Positions 39,962-60,300 are shown, numbered from the stretch's first letter. The stretch: DNA of 64,000 bases from Mastigias papua (GCA_964019165.1 OZ025267.1:15426029-15490028); one strand, 5' to 3'. The notes: generated by a model from the letters alone, not told the origin. Numbers and translations: made by a program.

Positions 39962-42900
39962 CTGCGAAATAGATGGAAATAGATGAAATCAAATAACATA
40001 CAATTATAACAAAAAGATTTATTGCAAGTGAGGCCTGGGTCAAACGTCGCATTATGGTCGCGCCGAATTAAAAAGAGCTCAGGTCGAGGATAGGACTACG
40101 CGGCTAACAAGGTACCTATGAACAAAAGAGCTATATGTTTTCCTCTCTTTTGAAAACCATCAATCTACCATACTGAATGTAGTGCAAAATGAGAAGAGAT
40201 AATAAATATTGCATAGGAAATAGGTCCCTTTAAGGGCTCCAACACAAATTGAAATAGAATTTAAAAAGCTTGGGATATTGTAATGAACACTTTTAAGCAA
40301 GGAATGAAGCATGAATGCAAATATGATTGCTAAGTAGAGAAAAGTGAAACAGCCTTACCTCCAGGTTCACAATAGCCATTGTGACGGAAATAGAAATAAA
40401 CTGACATGGCAAAACAGACTACATAGATAACCAATAATCTTGATTTTAACTTGAATGAACCAAATAGCTTTAAAACAAGAGAAAACCCAATTAAGCAATT
40501 CTTCATCACTAAACAATTTCCATTGAAAAGGAAATTGCCAGTAACACAGTAACCGATCTAGATATTTGCAAAACTTCCATCCATAAGTCATTCAGTCATA
40601 AGATATCAGACTAGGGCTGTTTTCAAATTCAAAAACGGAAGAAGGTATGTGCATACCTTCAACTAAAATCTCATTCGACTATTTTCACTGTATTATGACA
40701 GAGACTAGTTTAGTATTGATTGCCTGCTAGACAAAGGCCACCCTATCCCCAGTTACCAGCTGTGCCTGGCAACATGAACTTGCAAATTAGCCTTGGAAAT
40801 ACCACTCCCCTTGCTCATTGCCACTACAGATCCCACACATTCAATATGCAAGAAATGACAAAGTTTGCAAAGGATCAGGGTAAAGTGACGTCACGGACCT
40901 CTGCGAAGGAGCATGTGACAATCAGCCTTGCATTGATCAAGTCAAAAAACACTGTGAAAAAAAGAGTGTGCTAAAAATGCTCAGATACCTGTGCTGGGCT
41001 ATGGGGCTCTTCAGCTTTCTTCACTTTTAATGCACCATACCCTAGCACAGGTACCTGAGCATTTTAGCACAATTTTTTCTTGCAATGTTGCTTTATTTGC
41101 CTGAAGATCATGTGCCCCCTTGCAGAGGTATGTAACATCACCTTCCTGTGATCCTTTGCAAACTTTTTCATTCCTTACATGTTGAAAGTCAGCGATCTGT
41201 AATGGGGATGGGCAAGGGGGTTAGTCTTTCCAAGGCTAATTTGCAAGTTCATGTTGACAGGCACAGCTGGTAACTGGGGGTAGGGTACCCCATGTTTAGC
41301 AGGCTACAACACTAAGCTATCTCATTCTACTATGTTCCTTGAGAGTGGTAAATACTTTCCTACCTTTTGATTTTTCTCTTCTTCAGCCAGGGTTTTAAGT
41401 AGGACACATGTAACCAACATATACCCAATTGAAAATATAATGAAGCAAATAAATGCACCTTCATGGACATCTAGAATGCAAACCTCACATATACTGATAT
41501 CATAGAAACTAGCTACAAAAATAAACTCTTTCAAAAACTATTAAATAATAACAGGAATGTAGTATCTATTGGCTCCTCATGAGTAAATGGGATAAGATAT
41601 AACCAATAAACAAGATCAAATCTGAGGCATCCCATTGCTACACTCAAGCAATGGCTTGTAGACAAATTTTCTTGGCCAATTTCTTGCTATATGATAACAT
41701 TTTAAAGGGAGGTTGGGAGCACAAAGATGATATTTTTACTAATCATCGATTACTTCTATAATCCTGAAAGACTATGCAGATATAATAGTTTCTTTTCACA
41801 AAATAAGTAACCAATTTTTGAGCACCTTCTAAAGCATATCTACTTAACAACTTACCAAAGTTCTCAGTTGAAGACACATATGAAAGCAATAGAAGTGACA
41901 TCACCTCCAATGAATTTAAAACAAAGTTTAAAACTGCCATTTGATAAATCCAATGCCTCTTGCCAACTGAGAGCTGCTTATAAAAATAAAAATAAATCCA
42001 AGCTATAGAGAATCTTCCAAATGAATGTATGGCTATGAATATTCTCCATATATATCTCTCTGGGGTGAAATCTCCAATAGCAGCACTAAGCGATGGCAGA
42101 AAGTTTGGAACCTACACAATTGAAAAGAAAGCAGACATCAAAATAGCATATGCTCTATGAAATATATTTCTAATTAAAACTGAATAATAATCCTGTACTT
42201 ATATAGGGTAGTTTTATCAGCTATAGGGCATATCCATTTTAAATGCTCCAAAATGTGGATTTTTAGAGTCCCTCAAGTAGACCAATAAATTAGATGAAAA
42301 CATTCTTCAGACTTTGAGCTTTTTTTAAAAAATATGACTTTCCCAGTGTTTTGTCTTAATTACTTTTTTGCATTTCACCTGTTTTGTGAAGCACTACAGT
42401 TTCAAGTAGAAAATGAAAAGTAATGATATTTTGTCATCTTAATATACAACTCTTTGCTTATATCTTAAAGCAACCACCCTTCTCCTTCTTTCTTCACTAT
42501 CAATTGATGCAAACTATACATTTTTCAACTGCTTACATTACTCAAACATCTTTTCTCTGTAAAATTAAGATGGTGCTTTGGAATGTAATGTCTGTGAAAA
42601 TAAATAACATTTTTCTTTTTCAAATCCATGTAACATTCAACATATCCCTAAGTTTTCAAATTTTCTTGTCTTGTTGTAAAATAATTAAAACAGATCATTA
42701 AATTATACTATTTTCCTATTTTGGCTGTCTATTCCTGTAATGGACATTACATAATGGGCAATACATGTTAGAAATAAACAAAAACAGGGCTTTTACTACC
42801 AGTAGCCACTAATTAGCCATTGAAAGGAGTTGTGACCTTATATGCATGCTGTCAGAGGAACATAATAGCCATTGAATTACTAATACTGTCTATTATATAA

Positions 42901-44728
42901 ACTCTTGTGATAAGTAAGGCAGCCAAAGTCTCCAAGAACCCAAATGAGGTCATTTCATGAGCCAAATTTAAACAACGACAAAAATTAAGCCATGTTATGT
43001 AAAGACAGGGTAGGGAAGAGGATTAGCAGTATAAGTTCAGCCCTTAAAACAGACAAAGATCATCTGAATTTCCTAATGGTAGCAAAGCATTGCAGCATTA
43101 AGAAAATCACTACTGAAATAAATGAAAAGGAATCACACATTTACAAATCTCCCAGCACCCTTACAACAGTTGCTACAAGGGCTGCACAATTCCTTCCATT
43201 CAGTCCCAGAAAGAAAGCATTGGTTGTTGGGAGAATTTAAGAATCTAAAACTTTGAGCCTGTATGGATATTGCATTTGATTTGGCTATTTGTGCTTGATA
43301 TATAATTTTCAGATATAGTTCTGTTTCACATCACATTAGATTTATTTGATAGTTTACAATAAGAGAATAACTGATATCGATTATTCAATATTTCTATAAC
43401 ATATGTTGATGAGACAAATATGTATGTCTGTTACCTAGCTTTTTGGATTTTTTAATTAAATCAAGCTACAATTTAACAGCCTTCCAATTACTTCATTGAT
43501 AATAGTCTTCCATTTTTTGGAATTAAGTTTGTTCAGTTTATTATAAGCTATAATTGACATGATATCAATGATTGAAAAGTGTACTAATAAGCATGCCTTT
43601 TTAAGGGTAATGTCTGTTACATTGTTAAAAGTTAAAATAGACCAACAATTTTCAAACATGATACCGCTTCAACATATTCATTTCCATGCATGATTGGTAA
43701 TACATTTTAATGCTATTCTATAGTAAATTCTTGCCCATCTTGCTTGAGTTATTTGCATTGGAAATGGGAAAAGTTTGCAAGTCTTTAATATCTGCTACTC
43801 GGATACGTCCTATAAATAACTCTATATCAAGAGAAATCCTGCCTGAAATTAAAGGTATAATACAATCAAATTACTTAAAAGTTAAAAGTGTTACATCAAG
43901 TATTCTGCAAGTAGTGCACATGTGAAAAAATTCTGTTCTGAGGAAATTTTTGATATCAAATCCATAGGAATGTTCCATTGAAGCTTTTTTATTTTAGCAA
44001 CTATCCTGACTTTTTGAAAATGGCAAAAATTGTCATCCCAACAAATGTTTTAAAGAAAAGTGCTACCTGTGGTACATCAATAAAGCTAAAAAAATGGCAT
44101 ATGACATCAAATTAAAAAATGTGGAATATATGAACTGTGTCTGCAAACTTGGGGCACTGATTAAAAGAGGTATAGATAAGTCCTATCTACATTGATAGAG
44201 CCTAAAGCACTGTACATGACTGGTTCACATTTGTTGTCACTTCAAGCTTGCTAATCACACGAATTGTGATCAAGGGGGGTGGTTCAAATCAAGCTTCATG
44301 CACCTGCATGTCATCAGAACTCTCCTTTCTCCCCCCCCCCCTCCTGGCCTCCCTTCATACTGTGGACGAGGTTACAGGGGAATTATGACGTAGGTAATTA
44401 AGAGTGGCCAAGAGTGAGAATGGGGGCATTTTCTCTACTTCAGGAGAGACTAAAGGGTACGTACACAGAACACCCCCAAAACCCCATTATTGGGCCTGAC
44501 AATGCCAGGTTGATCACTGTGAGCTACTGAATTAAGAGTCTAAAGTTTGAGCTTTACCTCACAGTGCGTCGAAGTAACTTTCTCCCAATGCAAAAACAGA
44601 GCCACTGAAATGCAAGAAAATAAAGCTGCACATGGGAAAAAGAGTACAACTTTGCCAACAGAAGAAGCTCTCACACGAAGTACACCGTTCATACTAGTAT
44701 CCACCCTCCTAAAACTCATGGTAGCCAT
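39813..44728 (-). CDS. PGAP2: PGAP2-like GPI-anchor remodelling membrane protein (5 exons)
   Basis: Post-GPI-attachment-to-proteins factor 2, of the Frag1/DRAM/Sfk1 family, acts in lipid remodelling of GPI-anchored proteins in the Golgi/ER membrane. Joined coding exons are complement 44558-44728, 41856-42111, 41364-41470, 40359-40467 and 39813-39961: 792 bp, 263 residues, close to the vertebrate length of about 254. All splice phases close. Family signatures are THCEVPNFLPSLSAAIG (about 54-70), PERYIWR, SYVSSTENFDVHEGAF (about 135-150), YFRHNGYCEPGVYTMFA (about 204-220) and EYLVVIVNIAFHMTALSDF. Hydrophobic segments near 27-47, 79-103, 115-136, 147-168, 187-205 and 216-237 fit a six-helix membrane protein. 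The start ATG at 44,728 has a strong context (ACAATGG) and an in-frame TAG upstream. Identification comes from family motifs recalled from knowledge, not from a search. Confidence 0.93.
40359..40467 (-). CDS. PGAP2: PGAP2-like exon 4
   Basis: Acceptor TTTTAAAG then CTA TTT GGT at phase 0. The exon encodes LFGSFKLKSRLLVIYVVCF through FRHNGYCEPG and ends GGAG|GTAAGG. The RHNxYCE motif is a strong family mark. Confidence 0.92.
40722..41304. mobile_element. Palindromic foldback (MITE-like) element in PGAP2 intron 3
   Basis: The 583-bp element consists of two long inverted arms meeting near 41,010-41,030. The termini are GCCTGCTA and TAGCAGGC. The arms share long matches such as CCAGTTACCAGCTGTGCCTG, AACTTGCAAATTAGCCTTGG and AGTTTGCAAAGGATCA. 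It has no coding capacity and no clear target duplication, and it lies wholly inside the intron between exons 3 and 4. A transcript across it could form a very long hairpin. Confidence 0.88.
41364..41470 (-). CDS. PGAP2: PGAP2-like exon 3
   Basis: Of two AG acceptors, GCATTCTAG|ATGTCC is chosen because it restores the family sequence TENFDVHEGAF. The earlier AG at 41,513-41,514 would insert about 14 unrelated residues. The exon ends at CAAAAG|GTAGG, phase 0. Confidence 0.88.
41856..42111 (-). CDS. PGAP2: PGAP2-like exon 2
   Basis: The acceptor TGTGTAG precedes GTT CCA AAC at phase 0. The exon encodes VPNFLPSLSAAIG through YVSSTENF and ends one base into a codon at TTTG|GTAAGT. It carries membrane segments 2 and 3. 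Confidence 0.92.
44225..44300 (+). mobile_element. Possible tRNA-derived SINE head
   Basis: A B-box-like GGTTCAAATC sits at 44,281-44,290. It is preceded by an anticodon-arm-like segment (AATCACACGAATTGTGATCA) and a weak A-box-like region, and followed by a run of 11 C at 44,331-44,341. It lies in PGAP2 intron 1. The A box is poor and no second copy is in the window, so this is tentative. Confidence 0.3.
44558..44728 (-). CDS. PGAP2: PGAP2-like exon 1 (coding part)
   Basis: Encodes residues 1-57: a basic N-terminus, the first membrane segment (VVLFFPCAALFSCISVALF) and the THCE motif. The donor GAG|GTAAAG follows at phase 0. A second in-frame ATG four codons in (MSFRR) could also serve as the start. 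Confidence 0.9.
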
Positions 44729-47671
44729 TGTGTCAGGCCTTGGCGTGAATCTGTCTTGTTGATGCTCAAAGAGGTTGTAGCAGTCCAATTCCTAACTCGT
44801 GGTTTTCATGGTCTGGCTGCAGCCACAACCCATTCCTTACCTTTGATATGAATACTTCAAACAAAAGCAAGTCGTATTCATATGTGGCCTGCGCAGTGGC
44901 AAAACTCAAGACTCAATCTGGTTTTAATATTTTTCTCTTTCATCTCAACATTGTTGGACAAGCATGGACAGCATACATCTTAATTTTATATGAAAGACTG
45001 GTATTGTCAGCGTACAATGCGACCCTGGAATTATAAGCAGCTAGTGAGAGATCAGTTACACAGATAAGAAACAATCATGAACCAAGACTTGATACCTGAG
45101 AAGCCCCAACTGTTGGGATCTGAGTTGCGTAAGGGGGAACACAGATTTTATTAAATCTGGCAATTCTACAGTGACTATGCACACCAATAGAGCTTTCCCA
45201 AAGAAATAATTTCGACTGCATAGAGTCATTTTGTACCGTGAAAACACATTGCCAAGCTTTCACTCATGCATTCGTAAGTTGAATGCATTCATCACGCATT
45301 GAGCAGTGCAAGCTAGCCATGACTTGCATAAAAATTCTAATTTGTTTATAGTTAGAGGGTATGAAAACTCGGCCCATGTCCATTTGGTCACAGTAAATTC
45401 TGCCCTCAAGCGCTATGATGCAAACCAATAGAGACCAAAGGGAACTAAGAGAGACCACTTTCGATATATTTACGATTCTTACTTTCTTACTGCAAGACAT
45501 AGGCCGAGAACCTCTATATTTTGTGCACAAACACCAATGGACAAGTTGCAGCGATCTTGAAACTTTCACAGTCACTGTTCCAGTCTGCTACTAACACTTT
45601 CAGTTTCCTCTGAATCTGCCAGAACAGCACTCCAATCCAACTCAATGGATACAAACTTGCACAAAAGATAATTTGATCTGAGTTTTGACTCAAACATGGA
45701 AAAATAAAAATAGAGATTCAGAATGGATCCTTATACTGTTTTAATCTTTCCATCAATCAGCATCTTATACCAACTCCTAATGTGAATAAATCTCAACAAA
45801 AGCACATAATACCTATAGAGAAGTTCCAAAATCAGCTGGCACAAAATTAAACACAATTTTAAAACATATTGTGCATATTTGACATGTAATGCACATTTGA
45901 AGTGCATTCTTAGACAAGGGTTTAATCGAGGCATTCTGCGAACAGAAGCTCTGCGCACAGATACTCTGTCCATACCAATTTAAGCAGGCAAGAAGTAATA
46001 TTGAAATATAACTGCTGATTTCAAAAATCAACCACGAATGCTCTTCATGTGCAGTATGCTTCCATTATCGTACTAAACCATGGAGCACTAGAGGAGGGCA
46101 TTTGGGCAAAATCATATATTGGCTCAAAAGGGCATGGCAACATCATGATGACCTCTTACTATTTGGGGGGCCATGCCCCCAGCCCCCTGGAGCACGCTTT
46201 TAGTACAACGGGAGTCTTCTGATAATATTTTCAGATTAATACCTGTAAGGTGCTAATAGACAAATTCATGCTACCAGGAATTTCTCTGTGCTGATCGTTG
46301 GGTAGTATGATAGACATTTATACACTAAATCGGAATTTTTTTAAAGATGTCCTTGACACATATGGCATATCAAATCAACAATACCCATAGAGATATCTAG
46401 ACAAATATGTACCGCTGAATTCTCCAAGGAATCACTTCTATGCTTCAGAAAAGTTACAAATTGCAAACAAAAGCTCGCTTAACATTGGGACATTTTGGCA
46501 AAAGTCAACAATGCTTTAGCTTTCTATCCCTATCGTCCATATGATTTAAAATCTATCACTCATAACGAAATAAATTACGGATTGCGATTTAAATGAAATA
46601 AATTGAACAATTACAAGGGGCAAATGATCTAATTCGAAGTATTTACTGGCTAATTAACCAAAGTAACCCTCCAGGCAATCAGCAGCTTACATATCTAGCC
46701 TGACAGTGTATATGTTGCAATAAATTCTACTAAATTTACAGAAATACATGTATCATATATGCATAAAAACATGGACTGGGATCATTGATGGCAATCAATA
46801 ACTAGATGTAAGAAGGATGGCCTAAGTTTAGTAAAATTTCGATTCTTATCTTCCATCCATAACAAAGAATTAAACTATTTACTGCTGTAAATCGACTTTC
46901 AATGCTAAAATTTCACAAATGATACCGGTGTGCTCTGCAATTAATTCTTATTTGAGTCCATTCCAAAACTGCTCCACCAATATCAACAATACAAATCTGT
47001 ATTATGCATGAATTAGTAGTACGTTAATATTAAAAAAAATAGTCCTACATACCATTATGCACTATTCAAAGAAGAGAATTACTGGAAAAATTCAAATGCA
47101 CGATGCCAGACACAGACAAGAAACAAAGTCTGTCGAGCAAATTATCAAAAATAAATCATGTGCAGTACTATTTGTGAATCTATCCCATATATTAGACAGT
47201 AATTCCAATTCTGAACGGCATAAAATGATATATATTATTCTACAAGAAGATGAATTGTATCTAGCTAAATATTGCGGAAACATTTTTGCATGAGTAAAAA
47301 ACTAGATGCAAGCATTGCACAAAGGGAAACATAAAAAAGTATATATTTTCACCTCCCATAAAAATAGTTATAAGATTTTTTTCGCATATTCTGCAACACA
47401 CTTCACTGCAACATACTTCACTTTTTCATAAAAATACTTTCTATTGATAAAAATGGTCAATGAATCAACGCTCTTATTAAATTCAAACACGCATAGAAGT
47501 GAAATATATAACTAAAATTCAATAGGAATTGTCAACCGAAGTCTTAAAGTAAATTCATAAGTTAAACATCCACTCTCAACAAATGAAAGCTCACTCAACC
47601 ATCCTTTACGTAAATTTGAACGGGATCACGACTAGTTATAGATTAGAATGGAATAACCAAAATAATCGATA
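44729..47671. other. Intergenic region upstream of PGAP2
   Basis: It should contain the 5' UTR and promoter of the PGAP2-like gene, but no TATA box or CpG-rich patch is convincing. A MITE-like fragment lies at 46,070-46,206. The open frames here, including one of 103 codons at 45,264-45,575, have no recognisable domain or codon pattern. Confidence 0.55.
46070..46206. mobile_element. Short MITE-like fragment with GTACTAAA ends
   Basis: The 137-bp segment is bounded by GTACTAAA and TTTAGTAC. The imperfect inverted arms continue inwards with GAGCACTAGAGG on one side and its loose complement in CCCCTGGAGCACGC on the other. The interior is GC-rich (GGGGGGCCATGCCCCCAGCC) and stands out from the AT-rich surroundings. 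No target duplication is clear. Confidence 0.35.
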
Positions 47672-47956
47672 TTACTCTTCGAGGGCACAGCATCCATAGT
47701 CCTTACAGAGGTTAGTATGGCTTAGCACAAGCAGCAAATTATCAGCACTACAAATGTTTGTCCAGCAACCGTCCACTTTGTAAAGACATGGGGGCTGAGA
47801 CGTAAAAGGTATTTTTGGACATCTATAAGATATATATGGATATGAGTTCTTGGAAATATCTAAAGAACATGAATCTCGTGGGCACAAGTATATAAAGAAT
47901 AGTTCACTTAATACTAACAACTGAAGGGTAAGCACAAAGGCTTTAATTCTGAACAT
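47672..47956 (-). CDS. Hypothetical small cysteine-rich secreted peptide ORF
   Basis: This 94-codon frame has a true ATG. Residues 1-24 are a hydrophobic signal-like stretch (AFVLTLQLLVLSELFFIYL). Nine cysteines follow in 70 residues (positions 25, 30, 46, 57, 64, 69, 84, 89, 90), ending KDYGCCALEE. A polypyrimidine tract and AG (CTTTTTTCCCATAG) lie 4 bases before the ATG, so it could also be a terminal exon. It sits about 570 bp downstream of the SH2D4 stop on the same strand, so it may simply be 3' UTR sequence. I recognise no family. Its cysteine density and signal-like start are more than chance usually gives, but coding status is unproven. Confidence 0.3.
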   Translation of the reverse strand: MFRIKAFVLTLQLLVLSELFFIYLCPRDSCSLDISKNSYPYISYRCPKIPFTSQPPCLYKVDGCWTNICSADNLLLVLSHTNLCKDYGCCALEE

Positions 47957-48530
47957 CTCACTATGGGAAAAAAGTCAATGCTATGGTTCACTTCAACGCC
48001 AGCATAAGTGAGGGATGCAAAGGAAAAGCCTAAATGCAGTTTTCAACAAAGAAAGCATAGATATGCATAGGTATCAACTCACTTCTTTCTTAAAGTACGA
48101 TTTTAAAATATTGTGCATAGGAATTTACACTTGTAATACTGTGCATCTTATTTTTCAAATGTATCTTTTTGGATTTTGCTTTTTTTCTCTTTTATCATTG
48201 TTAGAGATCGGTTTGTAAAACTGTCTAGATGCTCAACTGAAACCTGTACCCTGCTATTTTTAATGATAAGTGAAATGAAAAATGAAATGAAAAATGAAAT
48301 GCGAATTGCTCCTAGGCGCCAAACGGTTATAAAGATAGTTAATATTAACTCTGTTTCAAATTTACTGAATATGCCAGAAAATAGTTCCTATTAACCAAAA
48401 CATTATCTTGAAGTTAAAAAACACCATTGTGAACGGGGAAACAGCGCAAGAGTCTTATACAGCTAACTTGGATTATCTTTCACCAAAGGGTTAACCAACA
48501 TATCTTCTTTCCAATTTAAAATCTAACCTG

Positions 48531-56951
<8,421 letters not shown>

Positions 56952-57297
56952 CTAAAAACAAAAATATGACAAGAACATCAAAGTGAGAATTGAAACAAAG
57001 TTGAAATTCAAACACACTTACAAGAAAGCTTTCCAACACTTTTATCATGACTACTTCACAAATATGCACAATACTTGTAAAACAAAATCACTTGGTACAC
57101 TTATTCTTTCATACATTGTATCCCTTAAAAGGCCTCCTCTCATAAAAGCTTATGAGAAACTATCACAAATCATTGGAAAAGAATGTAAGAAACAATAGAC
57201 AAATGGGCAAAAATTAATATAATCAATTCTTAGATTATGCTAAAATTCGCTTTTAAATTACTTAAGTTCTATCAAAAAAGTCAACATTTATAAATTT

Positions 57298-57573
57298 CAG
57301 GGGCATGCCAAAGTAGGGGGTGTGGGGCTGTCACACACCCCACCTATGCAATTTTTGGGGAAATCAGAAAAAGCTGTCTTATCCATCATGGTCTGTAAGT
57401 ACCGGTACTGTATTTGTAACTTTGTTTGATATTTTTTGCCTTAACGAGCTTCATTTGCTTTGCTGAGTATTACCTCCCCCAAATACCTCCCCTGTGCCAC
57501 CATGCCTTGTCCAAACCTGTCAGTAAATTTTGTTTGCTATACCCCAACTCACAGGTCCCTTGGCATGCCACTG
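57298..57573. mobile_element. hAT-type MITE
   Basis: The 276-bp element has termini CAGGGGCATGCCAA and, on the other strand, CAGTGGCATGCCAA. Flanking octamers ATAAATTT and ATAGATTA agree at six of eight positions, as expected for an 8-bp hAT target-site duplication. No coding capacity. The inner arms (GGGGGTGTGGGG / GTGAGTTGGGG) are partly inverted. Confidence 0.7.
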
Positions 57574-58620
57574 ATAGATTATTCAATTTTGAAGTCCACC
57601 TTCTAAATAAGATAATTACCTCTCACCGACTAATCTTAATCAAGCTTCCAAGAGAGTAGAAGATGAAAGAAATAAAGCCTAGGCACAAGAAGACAATTGT
57701 AAATGTCACAATGCAACAGATTGGCAGTCTTTGATGCATCAGATGACCTTAAAATTGTACCATCTTGATCCTGCAAAATGCTAGAAAGAAAAAGATATGT
57801 ATAAGAGAGATCCTCTAATCAGCAGTAAGCAATTCAAGAAACTATCAAATTTGGACATGATACTTCTTAACAACCAACTGGAAAAGATCTACAGGGTTTG
57901 CAAACCATTCCGCAAAAATAATCTCCCAAAATTTTGTCTACTTTTGAAAAGCATAAGGGCTCTTCTGAGGAGTCATAGATGAATAGTCAGATAGTAATAA
58001 TAGGAAAGAGGCAATAATTGTCATGTAGTGTCCTACAAACTCTGAAAGTCTGGAATAGACCACTATACATAGTGCATGATTGTGTGTCTAGGGGTAGAAA
58101 TAGACAGAGGTATAATATGCCATCCTTGTGAGAAGTGTAATACCCCCTCTGTACTCTCCAGTCCAGAATAGATGTCCCCCTGACTATTTATTTTTTCAAA
58201 CAACGCACACCAGGTCATTCTTATTGCAACCCCCCCCCCCCCCACTTACTAATTTTGAGCCAAGAGGGCATTTTCACAACCAGACCAAGAATTGTCTGGC
58301 GAAAGTAGCTCATTGTGAATGTTTGTTGCACTGAAAAAAAGCTAGCATGAAATGCATAATTGCTGCAAGAAGCACTGAAAAAGCAGCCAACAGTTGTGCC
58401 AATGATGATGACATTATGAACCATGATGATAGACACATTTTTAGCATGCTAGAATAAACATAACAAAATTTTTTTCAAAAAGTTAAAGTTTTTTTATCCA
58501 ATGCATATGTTGGTCTTCTCTCCACATCCATTTATAGCAGTCCACCCTATAGACATTCACCTTGGAATACCCACAAGCAAAATTTTGGGGCCATGCCTTT
58601 TACTTTGATGAAGAGTGCAT

Positions 58621-58672
58621 CTCCTGGTGATGACTCATGTTTGAGTCGAAACATTTAGGCCCATGTCACTAG
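58621..58672 (+). ncRNA. Hammerhead-like motif, degenerate
   Basis: GGTGATGA is followed by a perfect stem GACTC/GAGTC (58,632-58,636 with 58,643-58,647), then GAAA, then ACAT/ATGT pairing (58,651-58,654 with 58,663-58,666) and a C at 58,667 preceded by GT. That is the order of stem II, GAAA, stem III and the cleavage triplet GUC in a hammerhead ribozyme. The core deviates from CUGANGA whichever register is used, so it is probably inactive, or a look-alike. Confidence 0.3.
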
Positions 58673-58698
58673 TTTAAGTCTATCTAACATTGATTATG

Positions 58699-58760
58699 TC
58701 TTAGTTTAACAGGATATGCCTTAGCTTAACAGTATACATCTTAGCTTAACAGTATACATT
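58699..58760. repeat. Three copies of a 20-bp tandem repeat
   Basis: Unit CTTAGCTTAACAGTATACAT; the first copy differs slightly (CTTAGTTTAACAGGATATGC). It begins about 30 bp after the hammerhead-like motif, so the two could belong to one old retroelement tail. Confidence 0.75.
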
Positions 58761-60224
58761 GTTTAATTGAAACATCTCTAAAAGACAATGAAATGTCTAC
58801 TATTTGTCACAATTCTGGTTCTAAAGTTCATCGCCAAGCTGCGCTTTCCTAAAACTAAAACAAAGTCATATGAAGGGGACATAACAATGTTAAAGAGAAA
58901 TCCTTCAATGTTGTTCTACAAGAATCCTGAGCATCATCTTTTGGCAAATATAGGGCAATTGCTGCCCCATCCTCCCTATGGCTAAGTCATTGGGTGCCTA
59001 AGGAAATGTTAAGAATGAATGAGACTTTTGATTTTGCATGTGAGAGTGAAAAATGACATGAACGCCTGATTCTCATGCCTAATGTGTGAGACTTGAGAGT
59101 TCTGGTAAGTAATCAATTTTACCAGGGTCCTCATCAATAAGTATCTACTTTGCAACTCTATATAAAGGGCATATAATGCCACCGATAATATCATAATGCG
59201 TTGGTCATTCTTGCTTCGGTGCATCTAATATGTCTAGCATTTGGAAATGTTTCATACTGACTGTATGATATTCAATACTCTTACTTTGTCACATGAATAG
59301 CTGATGGCCATTCTTAATTTAGTTTTAGATGTGGCCATCAAATAGCCATCTGCACACACTAAAACACCATTCAGAGTTTTCAGCTAGATATCATCAAGGT
59401 GTCCTAAAACCAACTACATATAGCCTATAGTAAACTCAATGGAAACATATTTAGATATGCTTTTATACCCAAACTTATGGAAACTGCCAATTTTGATCCT
59501 TCCTGCTTCCAGTACTATATTTTGCTATTTCAAATATCATGACACAAACATCATACGTTTTTGAATTAAATACCCTTAAGTATTAAATAGGAGTAAGGTT
59601 GTAGATGGGTTGTTAACCATGGCCTATGATGTCAACTTTAATTTGAATTGTGCATCAAAAGTTGGGGCCCAACTATCGTGTTTCCTAGGCTGACCTATTC
59701 CAGTTAAGTATACAGGCAAAAAAAATGTAACTCCCTAGAATTAGAACTTTGAATAACATTAGGGATAAAACAATGGTAAACTTATTAACCTAATAAATGG
59801 TCTACAGATGATAAAAGGAATCATGAAGGCCAATGTAACTTCGAGCACTTCGAGACCTTTGCAACAACTCTATATCGACAATAAAGATGCGCTTAATTTT
59901 TGCTGGCTATAAGTTTTGAAAAAATTATAAAAAAACTTTAATTCATCTTAATATAGAGACTGAAATGCTCAGGCTTGGGGTCTTTGCTAACGTTGGCTAT
60001 TCCATCGAACTTCCTTATTCTCCGTGTCAGCTACGGAAACAAAGGCTATACAGACCTGTCCGTCCAAGCTGGAGAAAATCCATATAAAAAGTGCCTTTTC
60101 TGCCTCTACCCACGTCTCCCCTTTCACACTGAACCATTAGCAAGGAAATAAACTTCTCCAGGAAGCAACAAGGAAGGAAATGACTGCATCATATTTCACC
60201 TCTTGATAACACTCTATCGTTGTA

Positions 60225-60300
60225 ACTTGTGACCATGCGACGCCATTTTGTCTCTTTTGTCCACTTAAGGTGGGTCAGTTCCACTGTGACGTCACAGCCT
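60225..60300. promoter_or_regulatory. Candidate promoter patch (CRE and YY1-like sites)
   Basis: A perfect cAMP-response element octamer TGACGTCA lies at 60,287-60,294, inside the decamer palindrome GTGACGTCAC. About 40 bp away is CGCCATTTTG, the complement of a YY1-like CAAAATGGCG. The local GC content is above the surroundings. The position, about 3.3 kb upstream of the first SH2D4 coding exon, fits a promoter for its non-coding exon, but no transcript evidence is available. Confidence 0.25.

Noticed and set aside
41364..41512. Longer version of PGAP2 exon 3 using the AG at 41,513-41,514
   Set aside because: The phase also works, but it inserts about 14 residues absent from the family; the inner acceptor restores TENFDVHEGAF.
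45264..45575. 103-codon minus-strand open frame
   Set aside because: No domain, no plausible splice context and no convincing codon pattern.
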